DNA from: Actinomucor elegans
Lineage: Eukaryota; Mucoromycota; Mucoromycetes; Mucorales; Mucoraceae
Direction: 5' to 3'
Assembly (NCBI GenBank): GCA_026027325.1
Contig: JAMSLZ010000003.1
Coordinates: 1,054,001-1,118,000 of the forward strand
Length of the DNA stretch: 64,000 nt
In this document: one piece after another, positions 24,714 to 40,204 of the stretch
Numbering within the stretch: the stretch's first letter is position 1
Layout: each line of letters opens with the position of its first letter
Notes under the pieces: model-generated
Seen by the model: only the letters and a program-made list of their open reading frames with translations
Databases searched by the model: none
What the model was told of the DNA's origin: nothing
Position numbers and translations under genes: made by a program

Positions 24714-24745
24714 ATGTATGTATGTATGTATGTATGAATGTATGA
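24714..24745. repeat. (TATG)n tetranucleotide repeat
   Basis: About six units of TATG, with a near match continuing to 24745. It sits just past the stop codon of the second kinesin, probably within its 3' untranslated region. Confidence 0.85.
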
Positions 24746-24751
24746 TGGTCA

Positions 24752-27700
24752 TTAGTAATTGCTACTCATTACGCTGGACGGTCTTTGTTCTAGTTCCCAA
24801 CGTCTTCGTAAATCTTCCACACTGCCACTACTGTGACGATAATTCATTTTGGCTTTTGAGGCTCTTGTTGGTGTCTGTGCCAGCCGGTCAAATACCGAAG
24901 GAGTAGTAGATCTTTCGAAGGTAGAGGAGCTGGGCATCAAAGGAGGCAATGGTCTTTTTATAAAATTTTGCTGTTGGCAAGAGCTGGTGATGAATGGCTG
25001 CTGTTTGTTACTGGTATCTTGTAGCTCATTCATCTCAGTATTAAGAGTCTGTTGGTTAATGTGAGATAATAAAGGACTAATCCTTTGTACAGCCCCAGTA
25101 ATGCTTCTACTGAAGCTATTGTTTGCGTCTGTACTATTATCACCACGGTTTTGATTCCAAGATGATACAGACGACATATCGGATTGGATGGAAGATCTTC
25201 TCAAATGACTACTTCGGATAGACGATGTCGAAGAATCATGATCACTGATATAATGACCAAAATCAACAGAGCTAGATCTTGCTGCTGCTGCGTTTGCCAT
25301 GGCTTCTGCTGCTGCCATAGTCGCTCTTAATAGTTCATCTTCTTCATTGGGTGTTTCAGTACCCTCGCGCTGCCATGATAAACGCTTCTGAATCATATTA
25401 TAGAATCTATCAGGAGATGGTGTTGAATCGCGAGGTTCTGCAGCACTTTTGATAATGCTTTCTATTGTTTTAGTTGGAAGAGGAGGTTTGCTGGAATTAG
25501 CATAGGAATTCTCTACATATGGAGGAGACGCTACGGGTGAATTAGGTAGACTAATCTGTTGATTCTGGTCGAACTGTGACGATGTTGCATTGTTTCCAGA
25601 AGGAGTGGGTTTATTGCTAACCATACTTCGAATATCGTCCTCATAGGTTTTGCCGAATAAAGTGTTACCATTAATATAATCATCTATAGAGTGATTGTCA
25701 TCGTCTTCGCGCATCATTAGGTCCATCATGCTATCTCCACTAAGTTGACGTATGCGTCTTTCACTATCAGAAGTGTCGGAAATGGCTGCTCTCTTCATAG
25801 CGATAATTGTTCGGCGCAGATCCATCACAGTCTTTTCAAGATTCTGTACTGTGATTTGTCTATTGCATTCACTCATTCTAAGGTCCATGATATCGTCTAC
25901 CAAGTTTTCAATGATACGTTTGCATTCGTCAGATTCAAAAGACTTGATGAGCTTGGAAGTGATATCGTAAGCCATTTCTGGAGCTGCGTTGGCAGGAACA
26001 CTAAATTGATCATCAAACGAGTCCATATCAGCCCATTCATCCGACTGAATTGGTTCTGTAACGATCTCATCGACAAAAGTAACATGTTTTGGAGGTCTTG
26101 GACTAACATTCTTGACTACATGAGCACCGCTTTCCTCAGCCTGCAAAGCTTCTTCCGCAGCTTCTGATTGAAGAGTACGGATACGAGCAGTCAAATACGA
26201 GACCTCTGCGCTGAGCAAATCAATACGCTCGTCCATAAGCTCAATAGCAATGGTATCCATGGGCTGCCCAGTAGCTTCTTCATGGTCTTTCTCAACATCA
26301 TAAACCTGGTCGCGTTCATCTTCCAGTTCCATCTTTTCTTCAACGAGACGTTCACGTCGAACCAGCAATTGTTCCATTTCAACCACTGCTTGCTTTCCTT
26401 GAATATACTGGTACAAGGCTTTGTCCAAGAGCTCTTTTTTGCGAGAAACACGAATGCCCAAAGGAATGGGGTTCTTCTTTTTGGCTTGGCGTCTTGGGAA
26501 TCCATGGCCGCCACCACGAGCAATGACAGCAAAGCTGCCACCCATGATAGGGGTCATCTTTGCGAGCATTTTTTCATCAAGAATGCCTCCTTCACGAACA
26601 GCTTTCTTCATGATCAACGTTAATTGCTTCAATTGATTGGCACTGACCATGATCTCTTCATTTCTCTTCTTCAAGGCAAATTTTTGCTGTTCATGTTCAC
26701 GTTCAAGGCGTTTCTTGTCTTGATTTGATTTGGCATGTTGGCGCTGCAATTGCTGGATCTTTCTTTCCTGTCTGGACATCTGCTCTCTTACTTTATCAGC
26801 TTCTGCTTTCATGCGCTGAATAAGTCTCTTCTTCTCGATCTTGAGCGTTTCTACGTTCATCTTGAGTGATCGTAGCGTGGACTCATTTTGATTTCTTGTA
26901 GACTGCATGGTCGTAGTAGCATTTGCATATTTACGCTTCAAATCTTGAATTTCAGACATAAGACTCTTCATTTTGAGCTCATATGCATGGCGAATATCAG
27001 CATTTTGTTTGTCCAATAAGGCAGCAGTTGGAATAGTCGCACCTCTGGAAATGGCTTGCTGCGTCTGATGATTGGCTACATCATTCTTGATAGCCAAGCC
27101 CGACTTAGTTCTCATCAAGGCCATATCTTTTTCTTTTTGTGTTTCGGCTAGTTGAGACTGAAGGTCATTGATTTTTTCATCAAACTTTTTACGCATAAAA
27201 GTGAATTCTGTTTCGGATTTCTCTAGATGGGAGACCAGTTCTTCTTTGACTTTGATGTCGGATTGGATTTGATGAAGCATACGGGACAACTGAGAGTTAT
27301 ATTTGGCAGCACCAGAGTTAGCCATATGAGTGCGTGAATTGGCAGAACCCTTTGAATCAACAGAGCCTTCATAGGATGAGCTCAATTTCGAATCTTGTCT
27401 ACTTGAGCGTGCGTTTTGGTCCTGATTTTCCCAAGCAGGCACAGCCTAATTGAAATAATGAGTCATTAAAAATGCATCAGTGAGAGCAATACACTTACGA
27501 CTGCTTCAAGCTCTTGCATATATTCCTCATCTACTGGAGAAGATGTAATTGAATACGTGCCCTCATCAGATAGGGCTCTCTGCATTTCATTACAATCATG
27601 CAAGCGCTTTTCTTCTGCTTCGAAAGCCTATGTATGATTTCAATTTAGTCAAATGTAGGGGAGGGAGAGAACGGGGTTGCACTATAACTAAGTTATGTTT

Positions 27701-30134
27701 ACCTGCAATTCGTCTTCCCAAGAGGCGGTAGCATCTTCCAGTGGCTAAAAAATCAACAAGTGAGAAATCAGATCCTGTGAGAACAATGAATATATTACCT
27801 TGACTAGTTCCAATACTTCAAGACTCTTTCTAATATCCGCACGTACTTTTGCGATGCTCTCCTTGACCTCTTCATGTCTTATATCATCTTCTTGAAGATC
27901 ATTAACATAACCCTCGTCTTCATATTCATCTTCATTTGTCTGCTTGTGATGCTGCTTAATACGCACATGTCTCTTTTTACCACGAGAGCCCGTGCTCGTA
28001 CTCTTGGTAAGAAAGGGCCGCCTGGTTGTAGCTTTGGTTGTAATTCTGGCTGCATAACCATTCGTAGTTGAACTTGAATTGGTGCTAGTTCTACCACCGT
28101 ACTTTCTTCGTCTGCTACTACTATTGCTATTTTTTGGATGGTTAATCGGGGTGATAGAGAATTTTTGCAATCCTTGATTGATTGTTTGCAGCTGCTGCTG
28201 TTGCTGCTGAAGCGCAGCAACCTTTGTTAATGAAGAATGAGCAGATTCTAAGGATTTGAGTTTATCTTTGGTATCATCCAATTCGTTTGTTAATTCTTGA
28301 ATAGTCTTTTGGTATTTTTCAATGATCGGATGTGTTTGTATCCTCTTGTTGGTAGAGTTAATATTGTCTAAAAAGTCATCATCGTCTTCATTATCATTCA
28401 ACATAAATTCACCCAATTCGCGTTCCATCAAAAGGGTATCTCTTTCACTGGTGATCTGAATCATACGTGTAGACATTTCTTGTAATCGCTCTCGAAGCCG
28501 CGCTGACTCATTACGTAGAGAACTATGATCTTCTTTATTAGAAGAAGTGACTGTAGAAAGCGAGCCATCTGCACGGAGCGTAGCAATCTCCATTCTTAAT
28601 CGAGATACGAGTGCTTTTAATTGGTTGACTTCCATAGATGAGCCAGCAAAGTCTTGGTTGACTGTAACACGGTTTTTGATGTTACGAGCACGATTGGCAT
28701 ATTTCAAAGTGTTGAGTGTTTCCATAAAGTTTGTGTCTGCAGGCGAGACACATGCCAGCATCAATGTCTGACTATTGCCGCCTAAAGAGTCTTGAAGTAG
28801 TCTAGTAAGTTTGCTGTCTCGATAGGGTATATGTGTCGCTCTTCTGGTTTCATCTCCGAGCGCTGATATAACGTTGCCAAGTGCTAGTAGACCTGAATTG
28901 ATGGCTATACCTTCTTTGGCTCGATCACCTTGGGCGTGTGTTCGCTTCAACTAAATAGATGTTAATAGAATCAAATACATAAATATCTTTTAACACGTAC
29001 TCTTTCAGAACCTGCTAGATCGACAAAATGGAATTTACTTTGTAGTGACTTGATGACTGTATTTCCAGATTCATCTTGTTCAGGCTTTTTTTGTTTTAGT
29101 ATTACAGAAAAGATGGCATGAGACCGAGAAGAGACGGAATTCATTTCAGTTGATCCCGTTGTACGACCTAATGAGCCTTGTGCTAGGAATCTATTTTTTT
29201 TTTTTTTCGTGTAAAACGTATGATTAATCTGTGCCAGCACCAGTTGTTTTATGAATTACCCTAATAATTCTTCTGGACTATAACAAAGTTCTTCCTTGAC
29301 ACCGCTCCAGTAAATATTTCCAGCAACGTCTTCTCTAACGGAAACCTCATTCGGATTACTATAACTGTTTGTATTGTTTGTATTATTTGTAGTATAATTT
29401 TGATTTGACGTGGTAGATCTACGTTTTGACTGCTGTTGGTTATTTAGCAAGTCAATGAACTCTTCATTATAAAGTTCAAGAAAAGAGACATAAATCTCAT
29501 ATTTATACTCTTCATTTTGCGCTTGGCGGTTCTTTAAGATTTGAAATAGCTCAATGATACAACGCGGCACAATGCCTATAATCAAATGTTAACAAAAAAA
29601 AAAGCTATGAAAAAGCGTTTTACATACCTTCATTTTCAGCACTGACGCTGTTATCTAAGCTTGTACCCATACTAAAGGTTTTTCCGGATCCAGTTTGACT
29701 ATTTGGAAAAAAAAGAAAGGGATACAGCGTAAATACAAGAAGAATGGATATACACTAATGCATTCTTTTTACCCATAAGCTAGAATAGTTGCATTGAATC
29801 TAGGATGTATTAATAATATTAGTATGTACATATCTTGCAATAGATTATCTGCTTACCCATCTACAAACTTGTGTAATAGTGGAGAGGCTGCATTCAAATA
29901 AACCTGAGCTTGGTCTGCTTTGCTATCAAATACATAGTCGTATGTGAATGACTTATCAGTTCCAATCAATATCTGAGGTTCATTTGGTATAAATGTAAGA
30001 CATTCTGTGCAGTTGTTGATCTGTTCTTTCTCCGTAAGAGGTCGAACACGAAGGCCAACTCTACAAAGGACATAAATATCTATGTGATAGATGTATTTTA
30101 TCTATTAGATATACCTCACTGCAGTAGAAGTCAT
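24752..30134 (-). CDS. Kinesin-4 family motor (chromokinesin KIF4-like)
   Basis: Microtubule motor. Ten minus-strand exons: 30115-30134, 29857-30060, 29773-29799, 29628-29698, 29260-29575, 29001-29190, 27799-28950, 27703-27744, 27499-27627, 24752-27445; total 1614 aa. The motor (about 1-390) starts with the classic [15 protein letters not shown]-loop GQTGSGKT at 84-91, switch [13 protein letters not shown], switch II DLAGSER, then [14 protein letters not shown]. Two shorter coiled coils and a basic Arg/Ser/Thr-rich linker with a Gln run follow. The large last exon encodes a long basic coiled coil containing the motif [19 protein letters not shown] and later a Ser-rich tail. This architecture is that of KIF4/KIF21 kinesins that limit microtubule growth. 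The motor shares intron positions with the kinesin at 2194-7769. Confidence 0.92.
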
Positions 30135-30467
30135 ATCGAGCTGAATCTAAAGAACTTGTAAAGTATGTACAAAAGAAAAGAGAAAGTTTAAGAGAGGAAA
30201 AAGGGGAAAATAGTGCAAAGTCATCCAGTTAGAATTTTATTTGGTTAACAAGGTAACACACTGGCGGTGCTGCTTCCGAATGAATGTATCTATAGTACTC
30301 TCCTATTTCAAACAAAAAAGCGCGCATTTCTTGGTGTAAAAACTTGGCTTTCGCTAAGCGGAGGATCATTGAACAAGTTTGTAGATCCAATGTCCCTTGT
30401 TTCTTTTTTTACTATGGCAAAAGTATACATGGTAAATTATTCTTTTATTTCTATATAATACAATATT
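30135..30467. other. Region between kinesin start and BMT5 stop
   Basis: No gene. It contains the kinesin promoter; an A-rich/GCGCG/T-rich element lies at 30314-30332, about 180 nt upstream of the kinesin ATG. Confidence 0.5.
30314..30332. promoter_or_regulatory. A-rich/GCGCG/T-rich promoter element
   Basis: AAAAAAGCGCGCATTTCTT; closely resembles the elements at 36670-36687 and 16205-16224. Candidate transcription factor site, by recurrence only. Confidence 0.35.
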
Positions 30468-31515
30468 CTAATCATCGTCATCCGACAACGATCCTTGGAC
30501 CTTCTTTCTTTTCACCTTTTTGCCCATCTTTATTTTCATTAATTCCAGCTTTCGTTTTTGAGCTCCCTTGATACTCTTTTGATTCTCTTCCTCCATGACT
30601 TCCTTTCTAACAAACATGTATCTCTTGGGTTCAGAAGACAGAATCTCGGCATTTGCTCCTTTACTCAAGCCTTCTTTATATCCCAAAGTACGACGATGTT
30701 CGTAACCAGGGAAATCATCAGCATAGAAAGGCGCAGTACCGCGGACTGCTAGTACATTCTTGGCTTTCACTAGACTTTTGACAGCCCACAAGTTATAGGG
30801 CTTGCATGTTTTTAATGTAACATGTATTTCACCATCAGGCACAGTGATATCTTCAGCCTGTCGACTCTCTGACTTGTCTGCTGGAATCACGACATGTGAA
30901 GCCTTCGTTAATAACGGTTCAGCTGCGTCAAAGAAACCGTTTAATAGCTTTTGATTGGCCACTACATTACGATCTTGATCTTTAATGCCGAGACCTATTA
31001 GACTAGTAGTCAGTACAAACTCAACTGCATACATAAAGCAAAATGGCCTATTTACCTGCATGAGGAAAGTTGAAAACTATCTTTGTGTATCTATTCTTTT
31101 TAATATCTTTGGGCATATCAGTCGCATCCACTTCAAAAAGGACAGTTCCACCATATTCACGCACGAGTGAGACGTTATCTTTTGCTTCATCGCCATACTT
31201 TTCATACAGTACGCTTTCAGTATCGTAACATGTTGCCGTTAGGTTCTCCGCTCCTTCTTCCAAATAGTTCTCGCAGAGCGATCTAGCAAATGAAAAATTG
31301 CCTTCACCTACTAAAAGAATGATATCTTTGGAAGTGTATTGAGGACGAATTCGGATCGTGTTTGAGGCTTTCTTAGGATTGACCTGATTCTTTTTAGCTT
31401 TTTCGAGGTTTTCGGTATAGGCATTGGCTTTCATTTCCTGATCTTTTTTCTTTTCAGTCTTTTTGAGCAGACGGCCAAGTGCATTGGCTAACTTCTTTCT
31501 TTTTAATTTGCCCAT
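30468..31515 (-). CDS. BMT5: 25S rRNA (uracil-N3)-methyltransferase Bmt5-like
   Basis: Nucleolar SAM-dependent enzyme that by family methylates a uridine of the large-subunit rRNA. Two exons on the minus strand, 31056-31515 and 30468-30994, give 328 aa. After a basic leader (MGKLKRKKLANALGRLLKK) the Rossmann-like domain begins with DIILLVGEGNFSFARSL, the glycine-rich SAM loop typical of this family (DUF2431), followed by TATCYDTE and the FNFPHAG motif at the splice junction. The C-terminus has the family element HVTLKTCKPYNLW and ends in a Lys-rich, Asp-terminated tail. Both exons join in phase 1. The methylated position in this species is inferred from yeast. Confidence 0.9.
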
Positions 31516-32374
31516 AATGTAATGATTGAAAGGAAAAATATTTCGATAATATCTAGAATGGTCAAGTAGCATGAAATTTGGAATAAGCCACCATATTTCT
31601 GAGCCCCGGTTTCAATTTTTGAAGGTAAACCCTCTTGGACCCGAATTTTCGAAAGCTTAGTCGTTTGTTTTGCGACATAATCACATTCTAAGCGCATTAT
31701 CATTAATATGAATAAGATTAAACTTTCTGAAGGAATGCTTACATATTTTGTTTGTAATTTTTGATTTATAAAAAACTTAATTTATGAGCCCAAATCAAAA
31801 AATCAAAAAAATACTTTATTTGCAAAATAATTCCAAATATTGGACATTAAACTATTATAGTATTCATACTATTTGATGCACCTTAAAATACTTTATAAAT
31901 TATGTTAATAAGTCATCTATCTAACCCAAACTTTTTATTATATAAAAGTCGTATGAAAGCAGATCATGAAAAATTTGGGGTCCAAAATGATGAATGATGC
32001 CCGACATTTAAAATACCGTTACCCAATTAAAGTCGCCTGTGCTTGAGCGACGATGTTCTTAATGTTTAATTTACGTATATCTTGACACTATAATCAGCAT
32101 TTAGGATGTCTAATTTATCATGGAGACATTTTCCATACACCTCGAGGTATACACATATGCATTTCATGTTCTATTCCTTATAAATTGATTAATCTAAAAC
32201 TGAAAATTTATATTGCATGCGCTTTTTCTGTAGGCACTCAAATGTTTGATAAATAAAAGAACCGGCATGATTTTTATGCCATTAAATGCACAACTCAATC
32301 ATTCTAAACGAGGTCAAATTACTTCCTATTTATTGATAGATAAACATATCAAAAACTAACTGAAACAGAGACTT
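31516..32374. other. Intergenic region between BMT5 and TBCD
   Basis: No gene is supported; very AT-rich with runs of A. I see no clear repeat box, only a weak resemblance at about 31995-32035. Confidence 0.5.
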
Positions 32375-36598
<4,224 letters not shown>

Positions 36599-36752
36599 GT
36601 TGTATATATGATAGAGGAAGAGAAGTGGTGCCTCGTTTTCATTTTGGGATGGTTGTGTACCGAGAATTCAAGAAGCGCGCGTTTCTTCAAACTAGAAACA
36701 GAAACTGTACTTGAGCTTTTTAAGCTTTAAATCACTTCAGCTTTAATCAATC
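36599..36752. promoter_or_regulatory. Bidirectional promoter of TBCD and Avo2-like gene
   Basis: Only 154 bp separate the two divergent start codons. At 36670-36687 lies AAGAAGCGCGCGTTTCTT, a near-perfect inverted repeat centred between the genes. Shared regulation is an inference from the spacing. Confidence 0.55.
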
Positions 36753-38165
36753 ATGAATACACATCAAGAAAAAACAATACCATATCATTCATTCTTTGAC
36801 TTACAGCGAGCAGCTATCATTAGAGACTCACCATCGGCTCGGCTAAGGAAAGCTGCAAAGGGTAAGAGAGCTTGATTGTAAAGCAACATCCCTTTACTGG
36901 AACTTTTTCATGGATAGAAGGAAACATTGCAGCTGTGAAAAGACTATTGAAGAAAGTAACAAATATCCAAAACCCAGATCCCGAGACCGGATGGTAATTA
37001 GAAGGCGATCGTTTGATTAATTGCAGAACTGCATTATTTATGCTTTTGTTTTCAATAGCACAACGTTAATGTATGCAGCACGGTATGGACATGTAGATCT
37101 AGTTGAATTGTTGTTGGAACTGGGGCATGAGGAAGAAGTGATATCCGTGGTAAGAATAAGACACTTAAGAGATTGATTACGCGTCTAATAAAAAGGCACT
37201 GCTTATGGTAGGATAATGAAGGCATAACGGTTTTAATGATAGCTGCTATGCTCAACCATGAAGAGGTAATAGCATATGTTATTATACTATGTTTTCTGCT
37301 GATTCTGGGTATAGATCTTCTTTTTGTATGTGAGTAAATATCAAGAATGTATACACGCTATTAGTAAAAACGGTTGGACGGCTCTTTTGTACGCTGCACA
37401 GAATGGAAACGCAAACCTGGTCAGTGTAGAGTATTCGAATCTAAAAAGCATACTGACTATTACTAACAAGAAGTGATAGTATCTCTTATCCATATCAGCA
37501 GATTTTGATCATATTGATAATGAAGGTAATTCAGCATTGCATTACGCTTCTGCTTGGGGTCATATCACTGTTATGGATCTCTTGGTGGTAAGTTTACATA
37601 CAATGATGTTTATTGTTCTTTGTTCTCACAATATGTTTCGTTAGTCTGAAGGCTGCAATGTAGATTTACAAAACGATGATCACGCAACAGCGTATGATTA
37701 TGCTTATAGTACTGCTGTACAAGAACATCTCAAAGGTTAGCCATGGCAAGAAACTGTATACTCAGAGCACTCACAAATCCTGATATAGAAATATCTCAAA
37801 TACCCTTCAATGACGACTCTACACTTTCTGTTTCTTCTTCACAAAGACAGCAGAGTTTAATCAATGCTCCTTACTCTTCATCTTATTCAAGTGGTATCCA
37901 TTTAGGACTCACATCCATGTCTATTTCTCGTGGGCCATCTTATGCTGGTCATGAAAGCCCCGTACCACGCGCGTCTACCTCCTCGTCTTCCCTCGTTATA
38001 CCCACAGCAGCTCCAGGAGGTATGAATAACACACCATTGACAGCTTCTTCAAGTCCTCGAGGTTCTCATTATCCTCCTAGCGGTAGCCCCTCTTCTTTTT
38101 CAGAACTGGAAAGAAGAAGAGCTAGTAGCTTTGGTGATGCAAAGCCCAAAGGTTATCGACCATGA
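36753..38165 (+). CDS. Ankyrin-repeat protein, possible TORC2 subunit Avo2
   Basis: Exons 36753-36861, 36918-36993, 37059-37149, 37212-37265, 37315-37419, 37480-37587 and 37645 onward join in frame and encode four to five ankyrin repeats (TTLMYAARYGHVDLVELLL, TALLYAAQNGN, NSALHYASAWGHITVMDLL). The pattern RLRKAAKEGNIAAVKRLL, then DPETG, then LLELGHEEEV resembles my recollection of yeast Avo2, a TORC2 component, as does a Ser/Pro-rich tail after the repeats. The frame meets TAG at 37738-37740, giving a 212-aa protein; the Ser-rich open frame 37743-38165 follows at once in another frame. An intron 37709-37767 (59 nt) or 37709-37740 (32 nt) would join them (334 or 343 aa), but both donors are poor. 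The repeat domain is certain, the Avo2 name tentative, the 3' structure open. Confidence 0.7.
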
Positions 38166-38361
38166 AATATATACAGATGATACTAAATGATAAAGTAGCC
38201 TTTGTTTTCATTTACTGTTTAATTAAAAAAGGGACTAGATAATAGTAATTATGGTATACATAGGTTAAATATGAAGGGGACAACTGCTAAAGATATGAGT
38301 ACACTAGTTTAGAATAATAGTTTTTAAGGATTTGGAATGTAGGTCTGCTATACTAGAACCA

Positions 38362-40204
38362 CTACTGCTGTCCATTTCTCTGAGATTTACGGCTTCGGAA
38401 TAGATCTCTTTTGCTCACAATCTCTTCAATCGTTAGAGCCATTGCAATGTCGTTTTTGGAAGAGAATACGCACTGATTAAACAAGAGCTTATAAGACACA
38501 TGTATTTGATAGCTCAAGGAATCTATTTACCTTGATAAACTGATCGCAATCAATCATTCTTTTAGGCGTACTTTGAAGTATTTGTAATGTATCAATTGAG
38601 TCCTTTACATCCCAAATACGCTGTTCGTTTAATTTGAGAATAGTCAATGCCGCTTGGTATAGCATCTTGAATCCTTCTCCACTATAAATGAACGATGAAT
38701 ACCTATCATTGTCACATTTTCGCAGTCTAGACTTACACAAAGAAGCAATCCCAGATCCGCAGTACTGTCTCAACTGGAAGTACATTAATAAACAGGGTCA
38801 AGAACCAGTGACTTGTTACCAGAGTCACAGGAGGCAAGCTATCCTGCTGTTCGCACTCCCAGAAGCACTTTTTATCAGCAATTTTTGCCCAAACGCCAGG
38901 CATTTTTTCATATATCATTGACATGAGTACTGTTTGCTCTAAATTACCGCCTTGCATTGTTGTATCAAACATGTTTTCCGGAAAATAATCGTGCACAATA
39001 GCGACTAAAATCCAAAAGGCTTCTTCTTCATCTTGAAATAAAAGTAAGAACCCAGCCAAGAAGTTGAGAGACTGACAGTATCCAATCTCGGGCGAATGAA
39101 CGCTAAATGCCAATAACACACGACGAAGCTTTTGAAGTTTTGGGTTGGATTCTACATCCATCAGTATAGAGCCATCTTTACTTTCCACATCACAGGCAAA
39201 GAAGGTATTATCAGGGAAAGTGCGATGAAGATCCTTTTGTATTGCACTGGCATGCTCGTTGTTACTCTTTTCGGCATCCTGTAGTAAACGTTGATAAAGC
39301 CCCGTATTCTCGGTCATTTTCTTCTCGGCGCCACTGTAATGCAACCAAACCTAATTCAGCTCTGTCAGTAACGCTTAAACTGGTTGCTAGATCCTTTTTA
39401 TTTATTTTTATACCTTTGCTCTCATGTGTTGTGGTATCCCCTTTCTTGCATATCGACTTACTGTATTTTCAAGTTAGGTTATGCCATTTCTGGTTTTAAA
39501 AAAAAATACATACGTTGAGGACACAGGCTAGGCCATTTTTGATTGTAATTCATATACAATTTGTTCCAGCTTTTAGTTTGCTTTTCTTGTATCGCTTTAT
39601 ATTTTTGTTCAAATTCGTATAGTTTTGCTGGTTTTACCCATTGTGTAGGTCTTTTGAATCCGAGAGCATCTCTATATATGTAATGTGATCAGGATCGGTC
39701 GAATAGCAAGGCAATAATAGTAAGCTTTTACCTTTCTGAAAGCGCTGTTTCTGTGGATATATTCGAGCAAGCACCTTCATTCAATGAAAAGCTACTGCTT
39801 GTAGCTTCGGACGCATACGACGAAGAAACAGAAACCATGGATGGCGTTCTTTGCCTTGTAGAAGAACTACCGCTACTGTGAGATATTGAAGATGTATAAC
39901 TAGATGTTTCAAACAAACAATCTTCAGTGTAGGGTGAATAAGGTCTACATTCATTGGATATCAATAGATAATTGGATGAATGCAACCACATGTCAAACTT
40001 TGTTGATTTGTCTTGTTGAGAATGATCGAATCGACTGCTGGAAGATAGACTGTCCCTGTATAGAAGCTGCTCATGTTCTTTTTGCTGATTCAAGTTTGAA
40101 GGAATTGACAGTTCTTTGAAGGCTTTCAAAATTACTTGCTGCTGTTCTTTTAATCTAGCTTGTTCAGAAGCATTCGAGACATAGTGCATTTCGTATAAAC
40201 TCAT
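38362..40204 (-). CDS. TBC-domain Rab GTPase-activating protein
   Basis: Speeds GTP hydrolysis by a Rab GTPase in membrane traffic. Minus-strand exons 39732-40204, 39514-39671, 39414-39460, 38737-39350, 38531-38681, 38362-38472 give 517 aa. The N-terminal 150 residues are Ser-rich and presumably disordered. The TBC domain starts at about 215 with RKGIPQHMRAKVWLHYSGA, carries the arginine finger in IQKDLHRTFPDN (IxxDxxR form) and the glutamine finger in GYCQSLNF (YxQ), so both catalytic residues are present. The later VETVLRIWDCFF is the typical helix after the catalytic core. The exon at 39414-39460 (47 nt) is needed to complete the RKGIP motif and fixes the frame. Target Rab not predictable; general similarity is to GRTP1/TBC1D-type and yeast Gyp proteins. 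Confidence 0.92.

Larger units (their letters stand above)
23248..24751. other. Intergenic region with reverse box repeats
   Basis: No gene is supported. It contains three or four reverse copies of the box repeat between 23941 and 24385 and a TATG tetranucleotide repeat at its right end. Confidence 0.55.
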
